NCBI GenBank assembly: GCA_023441145.1
Contig: JAEZQN010000219.1
Span: 1 to 12,794, forward strand
From: Bacillota bacterium
Lineage (GTDB): Bacteria > Bacillota > Clostridia > Lachnospirales > Lachnospiraceae
DNA length: 12,794 nt
Direction of reading: 5' to 3'
Below, piece by piece: positions 1-7,658 of this stretch (position 1 is its first letter; each line of letters starts with the position of its first letter). Below the pieces are notes generated by a model. It searched no databases and was not told the DNA's origin. It saw only the letters and a list, made by a program, of their open reading frames with translations. Position numbers and translations under genes: made by a program.

Positions 1-1112
1 TTGCAGGATATGTGCATTGGAAACTAACAGGTAGAAAGGTGTTAGGCATTGGGGATGCATCGGGTATGTTTCCGATTGATAGTAACATAAGAAACTATAA
101 TAGAAAGATGCTAGATGATTTTCAGGAATTAGTAAAGCCATATAATCTCACTTGGAATATTGAAGAGATATTGCCTTTGGTACTGCTTGCAGGAGAACAT
201 GGTGGAAGCCTTACAGAAGAGGGAAGTCTCCTCTTAGACATAGAGGGTGATTTAAACGCTGGAATTCCATTTTGCCCTCCAGAGGGAGATGCAGGTACCG
301 GAATGGTAGCCACCAACAGTGTGGCCATAAGAACAGGTAATGTTTCAGCAGGAACCTCAGTATTTGCTATGCTGGTACTGGATAAGGAGCTTAAGCAGGT
401 ACATAAGGAAATAGACTTAGTAACCACTCCTGATGGAGATGTAGTGGCTATGGTGCACTGTAATAACTGTACCTCAGATTTAAATGCCTGGCTTAATCTT
501 TTTGATGAATTTGCTACTTGCTTTCACTATAAGATTAGCAAGGAAGAGTTGTTTTACACACTCTACAATAAGGCATTACAAGGAGAGGATGACTGTGGTG
601 GTCTACTTGCTTACAACTATTTCTCAGGCGAAAGTATTACAGGTTTTGAAGAAGGACGGCCGCTATTTGCAAGAAAACCAGACAGCCAATTTACGTTAGC
701 GAATTTTATGAGATGCCAACTGTTTTCTTCTCTTGCTACTTTAAAGATTGGGTTAGACATCTTATTAAAAAATGAGCAGGTAACCATAGATAAGATTACA
801 GGGCATGGTGGACTTTTTAAAACAGAGAAGGTTGGACAAAAAATCATGGCAGCAGCTATGAATACTCCAGTTTCTGTAATGGAAACAGCAGGTGAAGGTG
901 GTGCTTGGGGGATCGCTCTTTTAGCAAGCTACATGATTAAAAGAGAGGCTAAGGAGACCTTAAGTCATTATCTAGAGGATAGGATTTTTGCTAGCCAGTC
1001 TTCAGTTACAGTAGAGCCAGATAGTAAAGATGTAGATGGCTTTTTGAAGTTTATGAAGCAATATACGGGTGGCTTAGTTATAGAACGAGCAGCAGTAGAA
1101 ACAATGAGATAA
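1..1112 (+). CDS. FGGY-family carbohydrate kinase, probable L-ribulokinase (AraK type), 5'-truncated by the window
   Basis: This cytoplasmic FGGY sugar kinase most likely phosphorylates L-ribulose with ATP to L-ribulose-5-phosphate. The reading frame is open to the window edge (codons start at base 3), so the GTG at 12 is not a real start. About 369 residues are visible; FGGY kinases are usually about 480-540, so the first 150 or so residues are missing. The visible part starts at the conserved HWKLTG...GDASGMFPID stretch. It contains the GDAGTG motif (285-302), whose Asp is the likely catalytic base, the phosphate-binding stretch NVSAGTS, and the ADP-site glycines GHGG and GEGGAWG near 800-910. 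By fold it resembles xylulokinases; ribulokinase activity is inferred from araD starting 10 bp downstream. Clostridia are known to use such a kinase, non-orthologous to AraB, in arabinose catabolism. Its stop codon overlaps the araD ribosome-binding site, so translation may be coupled. Xylulokinase or another ketose kinase remains possible. Confidence 0.85.
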   Translation, partial: AGYVHWKLTGRKVLGIGDASGMFPIDSNIRNYNRKMLDDFQELVKPYNLTWNIEEILPLVLLAGEHGGSLTEEGSLLLDIEGDLNAGIPFCPPEGDAGTGMVATNSVAIRTGNVSAGTSVFAMLVLDKELKQVHKEIDLVTTPDGDVVAMVHCNNCTSDLNAWLNLFDEFATCFHYKISKEELFYTLYNKALQGEDDCGGLLAYNYFSGESITGFEEGRPLFARKPDSQFTLANFMRCQLFSSLATLKIGLDILLKNEQVTIDKITGHGGLFKTEKVGQKIMAAAMNTPVSVMETAGEGGAWGIALLASYMIKREAKETLSHYLEDRIFASQSSVTVEPDSKDVDGFLKFMKQYTGGLVIERAAVETMR

Positions 1113-1122
1113 GGAGGCTAAT

Positions 1123-1821
1123 ATGTTAGAGGATTTAAAAAAGAGGGTATATGAAGCTAATATGGAGCTTCCCAAACGAGGATTAATTACTTATACCTGG
1201 GGAAATGTAAGCGAGATTGATAGAGAAACAGGCTATGTTATCATTAAACCCAGTGGCGTTGAGTATGAGAAGCTTACGCCAGGGAATATGGTGGTAGTTG
1301 ATCTTAATGGTACTAAGATAGAGGGAGACTTAAATCCTTCTTCGGATACGCCTACTCATTTAGAATTATATAAGAGATATTCAGATATAGGTGGTGTTGT
1401 ACATACACACTCCCCAGAAGCTACCTCTTGGGCACAGGCTGGAAGAAGTATCCCTCTTTATGGAACCACCCATGCAGATTATTTTTATGGACCAATTCCA
1501 TGTACTAGAAGTCTAACTAAGGAGGAAATAGAGGAAGAGTACGAGAAAAATACTGGACTTGTCATTATAGAGACCTTTGATAGGAACAATATAAATCCTC
1601 TTCATACACCAGGTGTATTATGTAATAATCATGGTCCCTTTACTTGGGGAAAGGATGCTCATGAAGCAGTACATAATGCAGTAGTACTAGAAGAAGTTGC
1701 AAAGATGGCTTTTCGAACAGAATGCATAAATGAAAAAGTTTCACCTGCCCCTGATAGTCTTAAGGAGAAACACTTTTTTAGAAAGCATGGAGCTAATGCA
1801 TATTATGGGCAAGGAAAATAG
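1123..1821 (+). CDS. araD: L-ribulose-5-phosphate 4-epimerase
   Basis: This class II aldolase-fold epimerase converts L-ribulose-5-phosphate to D-xylulose-5-phosphate, the last dedicated step of L-arabinose catabolism. It is 232 residues long; E. coli AraD has 231. Zinc ligands are visible as H94, H96 and H170, with D75 beside them. The catalytic pair D119 and Y228 is also present, each one position before the E. coli residues D76, H95, H97, D120, H171 and Y229. Other family landmarks are the early TWGNVS stretch, KPSGV, and HTHSPEATSWAQ. The ATG at 1123 follows AAGGAGG (1111-1117) by 5 nt. The gene follows the FGGY kinase directly and a strong intrinsic terminator lies about 30 bp after its stop, so it is the last gene of this operon. 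The protein is complete with no missing catalytic residue. UlaF/SgbE-type epimerases of the ascorbate pathway are close relatives, but the araR and transporter context favours arabinose. Confidence 0.95.
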   Translation: MLEDLKKRVYEANMELPKRGLITYTWGNVSEIDRETGYVIIKPSGVEYEKLTPGNMVVVDLNGTKIEGDLNPSSDTPTHLELYKRYSDIGGVVHTHSPEATSWAQAGRSIPLYGTTHADYFYGPIPCTRSLTKEEIEEEYEKNTGLVIIETFDRNNINPLHTPGVLCNNHGPFTWGKDAHEAVHNAVVLEEVAKMAFRTECINEKVSPAPDSLKEKHFFRKHGANAYYGQGK

Positions 1822-1851
1822 TATTTGTTAATAAGAAGTAGAGAAAGCGAC

Positions 1852-1892
1852 AAGAAATTGGCATGTTTATACATGCCAATTTCTTTGTTGTA
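1852..1892 (+). terminator. Intrinsic terminator after araD
   Basis: A perfect 15-bp inverted repeat (1852-1866 with 1871-1885; arms AAGAAATTGGCATGT and ACATGCCAATTTCTT) has a 4-nt loop, TTAT. It is followed by a T-rich run broken by G (TTTGTTGT). It begins about 30 bp after the araD stop and precedes the promoter of the sensory operon, so it separates the two transcripts. Confidence 0.8.
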
Positions 1893-1920
1893 TGAAAATC
1901 TATGGCGTCTATCTATAAAA

Positions 1921-1929
1921 TGTTATAAT
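1921..1929 (+). promoter_or_regulatory. Probable extended -10 promoter of the sensory operon
   Basis: TGTTATAAT is a perfect extended -10 element (TGn plus TATAAT at 1924-1929), lying between the araD terminator and the histidine kinase gene. The expected -35 position (about 1901-1906, TATGGC) is poor, which extended -10 promoters tolerate. The predicted start near 1936 leaves a leader of about 100 nt before the ATG at 2038. No operator is obvious here. Confidence 0.5.
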
Positions 1930-2037
1930 AAACTTAATGGATACCTTTTTTTCTTTGGTATAAAAGTTATTATCAGTAATCTTTTATTTCGGGTCTATAT
2001 TCAATATGTTAACCACTACATTTTAAGGGGAAGAACA

Positions 2038-3519
2038 ATGAGGAAAGATGTCAGATTCTCTATTAGAAAAAAAATACTGATGCTATCTGCTGCTATTGCC
2101 ATACCATTTTTTCTTATGGTAGTTTACCTAGTCATCTCCATGGCAGAAAATCAGAATACATATGAAAATCTTGTAAGTAATATGACCATTGCCAATAATT
2201 ATAATCTGAATTTTAAAGAAGAGATGGATGAAAGTTTATATAAATTGGTAGTTGGTTATGTTACCTTTGATAATATTTCTAAGGATAAGACGCTAAAGGA
2301 TCCTTATGTATTAATTGATGAATTAAGAAGTGAATTTACGAAGCTTATGGATATCACTACAGAAATAGAAAGTAGAATATGGCTAAAGAGTTTACTGCGC
2401 AATATTGATACTCTAGAAAAGAGAGTCGATGACATAAAAGAGAGTTCAAAGACAGGGGGACGTTATAACGAGAACATAGAAAAGCTAGATAACAATATCT
2501 ATATCTTGACGGAACTCATACAGGATGATATTCAATACTATATTTATTATCAGACAAAGAGTATGGAGAATGTGAATAGTACCATAAACAAACAGATTGA
2601 TGATTTTATTGTATTATGTGTTATTCTCATTGTGCTACTTGTAGTTGTTGTGACCATTGTTACGCTGCTCATTGTATCCGGCATACTTCGCCCTCTAAAA
2701 GGGCTTTATATAGCCACTACAAAGGTGGCAGAAGGTGATTTTGATGCAAGAGCAAAGGTAAATACCCATGACGAGATAGCAGTATTAGCACAAGGTTTCA
2801 ATAATATGGCAGACAATATTCAAACATTAATTGACAAGGTAAAAGAGGATGAAAGAAAATTACGCCAAGTAGACCTTCGCCTCTTACAAGAGCAAATCAA
2901 CCCACATTTTTTATATAATACATTGGATACGATCATTTGGCTTATTGAGGGGAAAGAATCAGATCAAGCAGTAAAAATGGTTGTAACACTTTCTGATTTT
3001 TTCCGACTTGTACTCAGCAAGGGTAAGGAGTTTATCTCTATAAAAGAGGAAGAGCAACATATTAGTAGTTATCTAGAAATTCAGAAAATGCGTTATGACG
3101 ATATTATGGAATATGACATACAAATTGATAAAGTGTTATACGACTATCAGATTCTTAAACTGACACTGCAGCCATTAGTAGAGAATGCTCTTTATCATGG
3201 AATAAAATATAAGAGAGCAAAAGGGTATATCCATGTTCATGGAGAGAAAGATGGAAATGTCATACGTCTGTCTGTTCGTGATAACGGGATAGGTATGGAT
3301 GATGAGGAATTAGAACAGTTACAAAACGAAATTAAGCATTCTTGTAAAGAAACAGAAAAGGGTTTTGGGTTGGCTAATGTAAATGAAAGAATTCGCATGT
3401 ATTCTGGGGCAGAGTATGGGATGACGATTCAATCCAAAAAGGGCAAAGGAACTCTCGTAGAAATCACCATTCCAGCCATAAGAATGGAAAAAGAGTTAGA
3501 AGCTTTAGCTCCTAGATGA
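2038..3519 (+). CDS. YesM-like membrane sensor histidine kinase
   Basis: This histidine kinase is predicted to sense an extracytoplasmic sugar signal and phosphorylate the response regulator encoded two genes downstream. From the ATG at 2038 it has 493 residues. These comprise a basic N-terminus, TM1 (about 13-35), an extracellular domain of about 155 residues, TM2 (about 190-213), a HAMP linker (about 214-268, starting ILRPLK), and a His_kinase domain with the QINPHFLYNTLD motif (phospho-acceptor H290). The ATPase domain shows N383 in the N box (LVENALYHG), D415-N-G-I-G in the G1 box, and G442-F-G-L in the G2 box. The frame is open back to 1825, but that extension crosses the terminator. AAGGGG (2025-2030) sits 7 nt before the ATG, so 2038 was chosen. 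The gene leads an operon with a binding lipoprotein and an AraC-type regulator. The ectodomain has no family I recognise and may dock the lipoprotein. Confidence 0.92.
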   Translation: MRKDVRFSIRKKILMLSAAIAIPFFLMVVYLVISMAENQNTYENLVSNMTIANNYNLNFKEEMDESLYKLVVGYVTFDNISKDKTLKDPYVLIDELRSEFTKLMDITTEIESRIWLKSLLRNIDTLEKRVDDIKESSKTGGRYNENIEKLDNNIYILTELIQDDIQYYIYYQTKSMENVNSTINKQIDDFIVLCVILIVLLVVVVTIVTLLIVSGILRPLKGLYIATTKVAEGDFDARAKVNTHDEIAVLAQGFNNMADNIQTLIDKVKEDERKLRQVDLRLLQEQINPHFLYNTLDTIIWLIEGKESDQAVKMVVTLSDFFRLVLSKGKEFISIKEEEQHISSYLEIQKMRYDDIMEYDIQIDKVLYDYQILKLTLQPLVENALYHGIKYKRAKGYIHVHGEKDGNVIRLSVRDNGIGMDDEELEQLQNEIKHSCKETEKGFGLANVNERIRMYSGAEYGMTIQSKKGKGTLVEITIPAIRMEKELEALAPR

Positions 3520-3547
3520 GTTGAGTAGGTAAGGGAGGTTAAAGAAT

Positions 3548-4558
3548 ATGAGAAAAAGTAAATACATAATGGTACTGATAGTGTTGTTGCTAATACTCAG
3601 TGGGTGTAAGGAGAATCTTATACAGGAGGTAAGTGAGGATACGCTTACTCCAGTGGATGATAGTCTGGTTGTTGTAGGAGTATCACAGATAGGAAGTGAA
3701 TCCGTCTGGAGGACAGCCAATACAACATCTATACAAAATGAATTCACTAAAGAGCATGGATATTTTCTTATTTTTGATAATGCAAGGCAAAAACAGGAGA
3801 ACCAAATTAAAGCCATACGGAGTTTTATATCACAGCAGGTAGATTATATTGTTTTTTCTCCTATTACTGAAACAGGATGGGAGACTGTACTTGAAGAGGC
3901 AAAAGAGGCAGGGATTCCAGTTATATTAATGGACAGGCAGGTAAACGTAGTGGATAAAAGCCTCTATACCACCTGGATTGGCTCTGATTTTAGAGCAGAG
4001 GGAGAGAATGCCGGAAAGTGGCTAGAAAGTTATCTAAAAACTATAGAAAAACAGGATAATAAGATTAATATAGTGGTACTTCAAGGGACAGAAGGTGCTA
4101 CGTCTGTGATTGGCAGAACAGATGGGTTTAATACTATAGTAAACAAACATGACAACTGGCATGTGTTAGAGCAAGTCGATGCTGAGTATACTACAGCCAA
4201 AGGCTATGAAGTGATGCAGAATCTGTTACAAAAGTATAAGGACATCGATGTTGTTGTATCACAAAATGACGATATGACCTTTGGCGCTTTGGAAGCAATA
4301 CAGAACGCAGGACTGACAACGGGTATAAATGGGGATATTACCATTATTTCATTTGATGCAGTGAGATCAGCACTGGAAATGGTCGAAAAAGGTATCATTA
4401 ACGTTGATATTGAATGTAATCCGGAACAAGGCCCTTATGTAGAACGTGTCATAAAAGCTCTTGAGCGTGGTGAAAAGGTGGAAAAAGCCTATTATATTTC
4501 TGAAAAGGTTTTTACAAAGGACAATGTTAGTACGTATCTAAGTGATAGGACATATTAA
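3548..4558 (+). CDS. Sugar-binding lipoprotein of the sensory operon (YtfQ-like, Peripla_BP_4 type)
   Basis: This is a membrane-anchored extracellular sugar-binding protein of 336 residues. A signal peptide ends in the lipobox LSGC with lipidated C20. The mature part is a type I periplasmic-binding fold starting near residue 40. It keeps landmarks I recall from E. coli YtfQ (galactofuranose-binding): SQIGSES-WR (46-55), QKQENQIKA (81-89), TGWE (109-112), a DR at 129-130 followed by DKSLY, and NDD at 240-242. The ATG at 3548 follows GGGAGG (3533-3538). No ABC genes adjoin it. It sits 28 bp after the histidine kinase and just before the response regulator, so a sensory role is inferred: the loaded protein would signal through the kinase ectodomain, as described for XylFII-LytS in Clostridium beijerinckii. 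It is a paralogue of the binding protein at 7719. It could also feed the same transporter, so a dual role cannot be excluded. Confidence 0.9.
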   Translation: MRKSKYIMVLIVLLLILSGCKENLIQEVSEDTLTPVDDSLVVVGVSQIGSESVWRTANTTSIQNEFTKEHGYFLIFDNARQKQENQIKAIRSFISQQVDYIVFSPITETGWETVLEEAKEAGIPVILMDRQVNVVDKSLYTTWIGSDFRAEGENAGKWLESYLKTIEKQDNKINIVVLQGTEGATSVIGRTDGFNTIVNKHDNWHVLEQVDAEYTTAKGYEVMQNLLQKYKDIDVVVSQNDDMTFGALEAIQNAGLTTGINGDITIISFDAVRSALEMVEKGIINVDIECNPEQGPYVERVIKALERGEKVEKAYYISEKVFTKDNVSTYLSDRTY

Positions 4559-4576
4559 TAAGGAGTGGTGGTCGTT

Positions 4577-6193
4577 ATGCTAAAAGTATTTTTAGTGGAA
4601 GATGAAACAGTAATCAGAGAAGGTCTTAAGACTAATATTCCTTGGGAACAATATGGATATCGCTTTGTTGGGGAAGCTCAAGATGGAGAGATTGCACTTC
4701 CGTTAATTCGTAAGCTAAAGCCGGATGTGCTTATAACGGACATTAAAATGCCATTTATGGATGGGTTGTCACTTAGCAGAATTGTAAGTGCAGAGTTTCC
4801 TAAAATGAAAATAATCATTATTAGTGGATACGATGATTTTGAATATGCAAGACAGGCTATAGGAGTAGGAGTGGAACAGTATCTATTAAAGCCTATTACT
4901 AAGCTGACTCTAAGAAACGTGCTTGTAGAACTGAAGGAGAAAATCAGTCATGATACAAAACAAAATGATTATCAAGTGATGTTTCAGAATGAAATGCATG
5001 AGTATGAGCAATTCTCAAGGCGGCGTTTCTTTGAGCGTGTTCTTGCAGGAGAACTATCCGTAAAAGAAATCTATGAGGAGGCTTTAAAACAGTTAATTGA
5101 AATTGATGCCCCTTGCTATAATTTACTATTGTTTTCTTTACAGGAGAATAGTAAGCAGGATATAAAAGAGGAGATGGAGGCGTTTACGTTGATACAAGAT
5201 CAAATCCTCCATTATTTCCTAAGGAACCCACAATATGTCCTATTTCGATGCAATGTTAGTTCTTATGGAGTTCTTATAAAAGCAGAAAGGGAGAAGGTTG
5301 CTGAACTTACAGAGGATAGTATAGAGCATATAAAGAGGATATGTCTATCAGTACAGAATGAGGTAAGTTGGTATGTGGCAGCAGGTCGTCCAGTGGAACG
5401 TCTTAGTATGCTACCTGAATGTTACCATGGGGTTAATCACTATTATTCTTATCGATTCATTAAACCGGAGGTACATATCTTAAATGAGGAAACACTTAAA
5501 GAGTATGTGGATGTAAGAGAGGATGAATATATTAATTATGTGGATTCAAAAAAAATGGATCCAGAGATTATTCGTGATTTTCTTATAAGAGGTAGCAGTA
5601 GAGAAATTAATGATTTTGTTAATAACTATCTAGAAAGCATACGTGACAGCCTTCAGTCTAGAATGTTCCGTAATTATGTTGTTTTAAATATCCGATTCGC
5701 AGTTACTGCTTATTTAGACACCCTTGGGGCAACGAAAGAAGAGTATATGGATATAAATGAAAACTTTAGTCATGAGATCAGTATGAAGGCTGATGAGGTT
5801 CATGATTATTTTTCAAAAATGCTTTATACTGCCATAAATATTCGTGATAAGGAAAGTGACTATCAGAGCAGAAAGATATTAAGGAAGGCACTAGATTTTA
5901 TTAACTCCAATTATGATAAGGAATCGTTATCATTAAATAGTGTAGCCAATGAAGTAGACGTTAGTGCCAACTATCTAAGTACCATCTTTAGTCAAAGTAT
6001 GCAAAAAACCTTTATTGAGTATGTAACAGGAAAACGGATGGACAAGGCTAGAAAACTTCTAAGGAATTCCGATAAATCATCCAGTGAGATAGCCATAGAG
6101 GTTGGTTACAAGGATCCTCATTATTTTAGTTTTGTGTTTAAAAAGACCCAAGGATGTTCTCCTAGAGAATATAGGACTGGAATAAAGTCTTAA
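4577..6193 (+). CDS. YesN/AraC-type response regulator
   Basis: This cytoplasmic two-component transcription factor, 538 residues from the ATG at 4577, is the presumed partner of the kinase at 2038. The N-terminal receiver domain (about 1-120) has acidic E8 and D9, phospho-acceptor D55 (LITDIKMPFMDG), S83 in SGYDDFEYA, and K105 in YLLKP, so it should be phosphorylatable. A poorly conserved middle region of about 300 residues is typical of long YesN regulators. The C-terminal AraC domain (about 432-538) has two helix-turn-helix units, VANEVDVSANYLS and IAIEVGYKDPHYFSFVFKK, ending in SPREYR. In-frame GTGs at 4565 and 4568 lie on or too close to the Shine-Dalgarno AAGGAG (4560-4565), so the ATG 11 nt downstream of it was preferred. 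Direct repeats upstream of the transporter promoter at 7562-7609 are a candidate target. The gene ends 9 bp from the convergent araR. Confidence 0.92.
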   Translation: MLKVFLVEDETVIREGLKTNIPWEQYGYRFVGEAQDGEIALPLIRKLKPDVLITDIKMPFMDGLSLSRIVSAEFPKMKIIIISGYDDFEYARQAIGVGVEQYLLKPITKLTLRNVLVELKEKISHDTKQNDYQVMFQNEMHEYEQFSRRRFFERVLAGELSVKEIYEEALKQLIEIDAPCYNLLLFSLQENSKQDIKEEMEAFTLIQDQILHYFLRNPQYVLFRCNVSSYGVLIKAEREKVAELTEDSIEHIKRICLSVQNEVSWYVAAGRPVERLSMLPECYHGVNHYYSYRFIKPEVHILNEETLKEYVDVREDEYINYVDSKKMDPEIIRDFLIRGSSREINDFVNNYLESIRDSLQSRMFRNYVVLNIRFAVTAYLDTLGATKEEYMDINENFSHEISMKADEVHDYFSKMLYTAINIRDKESDYQSRKILRKALDFINSNYDKESLSLNSVANEVDVSANYLSTIFSQSMQKTFIEYVTGKRMDKARKLLRNSDKSSSEIAIEVGYKDPHYFSFVFKKTQGCSPREYRTGIKS

Positions 6194-6202
6194 TAACATG
6201 CC

Positions 6203-7288
6203 TCAACTGCCCATTTTTGGTGTACTGTTTCTGATTACTAATTCCCAAGGTATTTTATGAGAGGTTACAGTTGACCCTTTACATTTATCAACCATGAGTA
6301 AAGCAATCGTTTTCCCCATTTCATGTGGTTTGTGTGAAACAGAGGTAATGGTAAGCATATCAGAATTACTGAGGTATGTTTTGTCAAACGAGACAATGGC
6401 CTTATCTACTGGTATTTTGTAGCCTTCTGCTTTCAATGCCTTTAACAACCAATATGCAATTTCATCATTATAACATACGATAGCAGTGCAGGACTTAAAG
6501 GAGTTCTGCACTATTTTTCTAAGAAAAGAGATGTCATGCTCTTTATCTAAATATTCTATGTCTGAAGTACGAAACCACGCAATTCTATGGTCATACAAAG
6601 TAAGGTTAAAATCCCTCATAGTCTCCATGAATCCTTGATACCTTTCTATACCCTGTAAATCATCAGCATTAAAAATGCCACCAATAGCTGTATGTCCTTG
6701 GTCAATAAGATGCCTTACTAATAGGGAACTTCCTTGACTATTGTCGTCCATTAGATAAAGGCTATCTGGTAATGATGGATAGTGGTTATGTAGAAATATC
6801 ATATGGATTCCCTTACTTTTTAGTTTTAGATATAAATCTAAATTAGGATTCGGAAGGGCAGTTTTACAACCTTCTACAATAATCCCTTTCAGTGGGGTTT
6901 TAAGAATTTCTTGTAGTATATCTCGCTCTATATAGGTACGATTTTTTGTTTTAAAAAGCTTACTGGAATAGCCATTTTGATATAGTGTGTTTTGAATGTC
7001 TTGTATAACACCAGGATAAATATATTCCTGACTTTCAGACAAGATGATTCCTATAGTATTTAAAGAGGCATTAATGGACAACCCAGTAATATAGGAACCA
7101 CTACCTTTCTTTTTTACAATTTGTGAATTTTTCTCTAAAAGGGTTAGGGCTTGTCTTACTGTCTGGCGGCTTACCTTATAGTCCTTGCACAACTGTTCTT
7201 CTGTCGGTAATTTATCAATCCCATTCTTTATATTTTTTTGAATTAAATCCTGTAGAGAATTAGCAAGCCATTTATATTTTATAGGCAT
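6203..7288 (-). CDS. araR: AraR-type GntR/LacI transcriptional repressor
   Basis: This is a probable arabinose-responsive repressor of 361 residues; B. subtilis AraR has 362. The N-terminal GntR winged helix (about 1-69) includes LPTEEQL and the recognition helix VSRQTVRQALTLL (39-51). Residues K4, R41 and R45 fall at the same positions as in Bacillus AraR as I recall it. The C-terminal half (about 72-355) is a LacI-type effector-binding domain starting TIGIILSES, with GHTAIGGI, D-Q-GIERYQGF, and a CYNDEIA segment. L-arabinose is the known AraR effector; it is inferred here from context. The ATG (7286-7288) is preceded by AAAGGAG (7297-7303) with 8-nt spacing. The gene is divergent from the transporter operon and convergent with the response regulator, so repressor and activator flank the same system. 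The 12-mer TTTACCGTAAAG overlaps the end of its Shine-Dalgarno and may serve autoregulation. Confidence 0.9.
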   Translation of the reverse strand: MPIKYKWLANSLQDLIQKNIKNGIDKLPTEEQLCKDYKVSRQTVRQALTLLEKNSQIVKKKGSGSYITGLSINASLNTIGIILSESQEYIYPGVIQDIQNTLYQNGYSSKLFKTKNRTYIERDILQEILKTPLKGIIVEGCKTALPNPNLDLYLKLKSKGIHMIFLHNHYPSLPDSLYLMDDNSQGSSLLVRHLIDQGHTAIGGIFNADDLQGIERYQGFMETMRDFNLTLYDHRIAWFRTSDIEYLDKEHDISFLRKIVQNSFKSCTAIVCYNDEIAYWLLKALKAEGYKIPVDKAIVSFDKTYLSNSDMLTITSVSHKPHEMGKTIALLMVDKCKGSTVTSHKIPWELVIRNSTPKMGS

Positions 7289-7300
7289 ATTTACAACTCC

Positions 7301-7312
7301 TTTACCGTAAAG
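7301..7312. promoter_or_regulatory. Candidate operator TTTACCGTAAAG next to the araR start
   Basis: TTTAC-C-GTAAA is an odd 11-bp palindrome. The 12-mer TTTACCGTAAAG differs by one base from TTTACCATAAAG at 12719-12730 near the right end of the window. It overlaps the distal end of the araR Shine-Dalgarno. A role as AraR operator for autoregulation is inferred from the shared motif and position. Confidence 0.35.
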
Positions 7313-7428
7313 TGTTTATTTATGAAAAGAATAGAAAATTTAAGAGGGAAATCTTGTGTATTATTCTTTTATATAAAAAATATAAATAAAAAATCTAAAG
7401 GAAATTAAAAAAATGACCTTCCAAAGGA

Positions 7429-7457
7429 ATTATACAAAATAATGCACAATAAGAAAA
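7429..7457 (-). promoter_or_regulatory. Possible araR promoter
   Basis: Read on the minus strand, TATAAT is a perfect -10 (complement of ATTATA at 7429-7434). At 17-bp spacing the -35 is TTTTCT (7452-7457), a weak match. Transcription would start near 7422 and give a leader of about 130 nt. The surrounding DNA is so AT-rich that chance -10 matches are likely. Confidence 0.3.
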
Positions 7458-7561
7458 AACAAAAGAATTGTAAAAAAATGATGTTAATGTAAGGAAAAGA
7501 ATAAATTATTCTAACCTATTCAAAAGAAAATTTACCTAATTAATAAGTTGTATTTATTTTA

Positions 7562-7609
7562 TATTGTATCACCTAAAATTTGTATTGTAAATACCTAACA
7601 AACATTGTA
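7562..7609 (+). repeat. Tandem direct repeats upstream of the transporter promoter, candidate response-regulator sites
   Basis: TATTGTA-TC-ACCTAA (7562-7576) is followed by TATTGTA-AAT-ACCTAA (7583-7598) and a partial third copy CATTGTA (7603-7609). The ATTGTA cores start at 7563, 7584 and 7604, that is 21 and 20 bp apart, about two helical turns. The array ends about 18 bp before the -35. AraC-family activators commonly bind direct repeats about 21 bp apart just upstream of the -35, so the regulator at 4577 is the best candidate ligand. The repeats are seen; the binding is inferred. Confidence 0.5.
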
Positions 7610-7627
7610 AAATGGGGGTTCGGACAA

Positions 7628-7656
7628 TTGACTACCATATTATGGAATGTTATCTT
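7628..7656 (+). promoter_or_regulatory. Promoter of the sugar-transporter operon with internal palindrome
   Basis: A -35 TTGACT (7628-7633), a 17-bp spacer and a -10 TATCTT (7651-7656) preceded by TGT give an extended -10. The predicted start is near 7662, about 57 nt before the ATG at 7719. The spacer carries the odd palindrome CCATA-T-TATGG (7635-7645), where a bound repressor such as AraR would block RNA polymerase. Confidence 0.6.
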
Positions 7657-7658
7657 AG

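Noticed and set aside
1825..2037. In-frame extension of the histidine kinase upstream of the ATG at 2038
   Set aside because: It has no Shine-Dalgarno at its start, runs through the araD terminator and the likely promoter, and would put extra hydrophobic sequence before a normal kinase N-terminus.
7577..7594. Bacillus-type AraR box (ATTTGTA...AAAT)
   Set aside because: Only one half fits; the other half matches poorly when aligned as a 15- or 16-mer, and the bases are better explained by the direct repeats.
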